From contig JANHAK010000040.1 of assembly GCA_024464195.1 (NCBI GenBank), forward strand, positions 1-8,657: DNA of 8,657 nucleotides. Direction: 5' to 3'. The notes beneath the pieces were generated by a model that saw only the letters and a list, made by a program, of their open reading frames with translations, searched no databases and was not told where the DNA came from. This document shows, piece by piece, positions 7,767 through 8,657 of this stretch. Both the position numbers and the translations under genes were made by a program. The stretch comes from Methanomassiliicoccales archaeon. Lineage in GTDB: Archaea > Thermoplasmatota > Thermoplasmata > Methanomassiliicoccales > JACIVX01. Each line of letters starts with the position of its first letter. The first letter of the stretch is position 1.

Positions 7767-7773
7767 CGTTACG

Positions 7774-7777
7774 CACC
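7774..7777 (-). promoter_or_regulatory. Shine-Dalgarno of the KaiC-like ATPase
   Basis: GGTG on the minus strand lies 7 bases before ATG 7766. It is short but the spacing equals that of the strong site of the next gene. An ATG 32 bases further upstream, at 7798, is out of frame and is not the start. Confidence 0.45.
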
Positions 7778-7810
7778 AGTACCTCGAGAAAATTCATTGA
7801 TATCGCCACT

Positions 7811-7818
7811 AATAAACC
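7811..7818 (-). promoter_or_regulatory. TATA-like box before the KaiC-like ATPase
   Basis: The minus strand reads GGTTTATT, ending 45 bp before ATG 7766, the same position as the candidate boxes of the two downstream genes. The match is modest. It would give a leader of about 20 bases containing the GGTG site. Confidence 0.35.
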
Positions 7819-8023
7819 TTTGTAACTAAATTATCGATTTTGATAATTAATCAATGGTCTTTGAAAACGATCGAAGTCGATATAGATCTGGTGTACTTAT
7901 TGAAAAAGAGATGTTTCATTTATAGATCGGCACTATGATTTTATTTATTTGATCCGGGCGAGATTATAAGTCAAGACCAGAGAAGCTCTTTCATCGGCAC
8001 TCGATTCAATATTCCCTAATCGA

Positions 8024-8031
8024 TTTATATT
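8024..8031 (-). promoter_or_regulatory. TATA-like box downstream of gyrA
   Basis: The minus strand reads GAATATAAATCG. It is too far from the ATPase start (258 bp) to be its close promoter. It would drive either a long leader or a short noncoding transcript of about 95 bases ending near the T5 tract at 7903-7907. The sequence is near-symmetric and AT-rich, so this is tentative. Confidence 0.2.
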
Positions 8032-8088
8032 CATTTTTTAAGAGAGTATCGAATTCTATGCAACCCCTAATTTGATTATACACGATGC

Positions 8089-8657
8089 TCAGAACTCATT
8101 GAGAGAATCGAAATCCTCGTCGGACACTTCGTCCTCAGGTTCCCGCGGAATCATATCTTTGTCCTCGGTCACTTCCGCCATATCGACCATTTTCTCTTCC
8201 TTCTCACCGATCAGGCGCGCAATAGCTGTAACTTTGTCACCCTCGCGGAGCCGCATAATTTTCACGCCCATTGTTGCCCTTCCCATCACCCTAATGTCGG
8301 CAACGGGAATTCTGATCACCATGCCTTGCGTGCTAGTCACAATGAGTTCGTCGTTTTGAGCGACATCGAGAACCGAAACGACTTTGCCGTTTCTTTCTCC
8401 AGTTTTTATCGTAATGACACCTTTACCCCCTCTCTTTGTTTTCCTGTATGCAGACACTGGTGACAATTTGCCATAACCGTTCTCAGTGATAGAAAGAAGC
8501 ATCGAATCTGGGCTCACTGCTGCCATACTGACAACTTCATCACCAGGATAAAGCCTGATCCCGATGACACCTTTTGCAGGTCTTCCCATCGGCCTGACTT
8601 CTGTTTCGCTAAATCTGATAGCTTGGCCGCACTTCGTTGCGATGACGATTTCCTTCG
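8089..8657 (-). CDS. gyrA: DNA gyrase subunit A, C-terminal propeller fragment
   Basis: The visible 188 codons plus TGA are the 3' end of gyrA; the rest lies beyond the right edge. Gyrase A with GyrB introduces negative supercoils using ATP, and the C-terminal beta-propeller wraps DNA. The visible part matches the last three or so blades: EVRPMGRPAKGVIGIRL, then TENGYGKLSPVSAYR with RGGKGVITIK and GERNGKVVSVLDV, then IRVMGRATMGVKIMRL. These align in order with the corresponding blades of bacterial GyrA as remembered. MGR in the first and last of these blades, against the divergent ParC propeller, favours GyrA. An acidic tail of about 35 residues follows, ending DEDFDSLNEF, as in many gyrases. 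The GTPase-independent cleavage domain with its catalytic Tyr is not visible. In archaea gyrase is thought to be of bacterial origin by transfer. It is separated by 322 bp from the ATPase gene and shows no functional link to it. Confidence 0.93.
   Translation of the reverse strand, partial: KEIVIATKCGQAIRFSETEVRPMGRPAKGVIGIRLYPGDEVVSMAAVSPDSMLLSITENGYGKLSPVSAYRKTKRGGKGVITIKTGERNGKVVSVLDVAQNDELIVTSTQGMVIRIPVADIRVMGRATMGVKIMRLREGDKVTAIARLIGEKEEKMVDMAEVTEDKDMIPREPEDEVSDEDFDSLNEF

Larger units (their letters stand above)
7767..8088. other. 322-bp intergenic region between gyrA and the ATPase gene
   Basis: No gene was found. The right part (8024-8031) holds AATATAAA on the minus strand, the same octamer as in the 5365-5755 gap. 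A pyrimidine-rich stretch with T5 lies at 7903-7907 on the minus strand and could stop transcription from gyrA. A 9-bp direct repeat (plus-strand ATCGGCACT) occurs at 7926-7934 and 7993-8001. The left end holds the promoter and Shine-Dalgarno of the ATPase gene. No tRNA or strong hairpin was seen. Confidence 0.5.

Noticed and set aside
8410..8460. A GyrA-box-like RGGKG in a late propeller blade, which might seem misplaced since the canonical box is in the first blade.
   Set aside because: Gram-positive-type GyrA proteins carry RGGKG in the equivalent blade, so it is an ordinary variant.
1..8657. CRISPR arrays, insertion sequences, tRNA and rRNA genes.
   Set aside because: No regularly spaced repeats, transposase-like frames, terminal inverted repeats or cloverleaf-forming sequences were seen on reading both strands.

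Overview
All four recognisable genes in this window lie on the minus strand, so transcription runs from high to low coordinates. The content points to an archaeon, most likely a Thermoplasmatota (Thermoplasmata-type) genome. The reasons are a single-domain KaiC/RAD55-type ATPase, a very large secreted CARDB-repeat protein with many N-glycosylation sequons, TATA-like boxes at a near-constant distance before start codons, Shine-Dalgarno sequences of the GGTG/GGAGG type, and a bacterial-type DNA gyrase, which is found in several euryarchaeal lineages. The lineage is inferred from gene content and has not been tested by phylogeny.

Layout in order of transcription: (1) 8657-8089, the C-terminal propeller end of DNA gyrase subunit A, cut by the window edge. 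(2) 8088-7767, a 322-bp gap with promoter-like and T-rich elements but no gene. (3) 7766-7065, a 233-residue KaiC-like RecA-fold ATPase. (4) 82 bp further on, 6982-5756, a 408-residue protein made of a long charged coiled coil, a low-complexity linker, a four-cysteine zinc ribbon and a highly charged tail ending in a basic segment; it starts at GTG behind a strong Shine-Dalgarno. (5) 5755-5365, a 391-bp gap with a T-rich terminator candidate, a bulged inverted repeat, a T8 tract, a 12-bp palindrome and the promoter of the next gene. (6) 5364-1, the first 1788 codons of a giant secreted protein that runs off the left edge. It has a signal peptide, two beta-helix-like regions, a duplicated beta-sandwich-like domain, a duplicated 'YRWL' domain and six CARDB-type Ig-like repeats.

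The ATPase and the coiled-coil/zinc-ribbon protein are adjacent and close enough to be co-transcribed, and may form a functional pair; this is inference. The giant protein is probably an envelope or adhesion protein with its own promoter. Gyrase A seems unrelated to the others. The points most worth following are the ATPase/coiled-coil pair, the duplicated modular build of the giant protein, the shared TATA-to-start spacing of about 45-47 bp, and a possible small RNA or long leader in the 5365-5755 gap.
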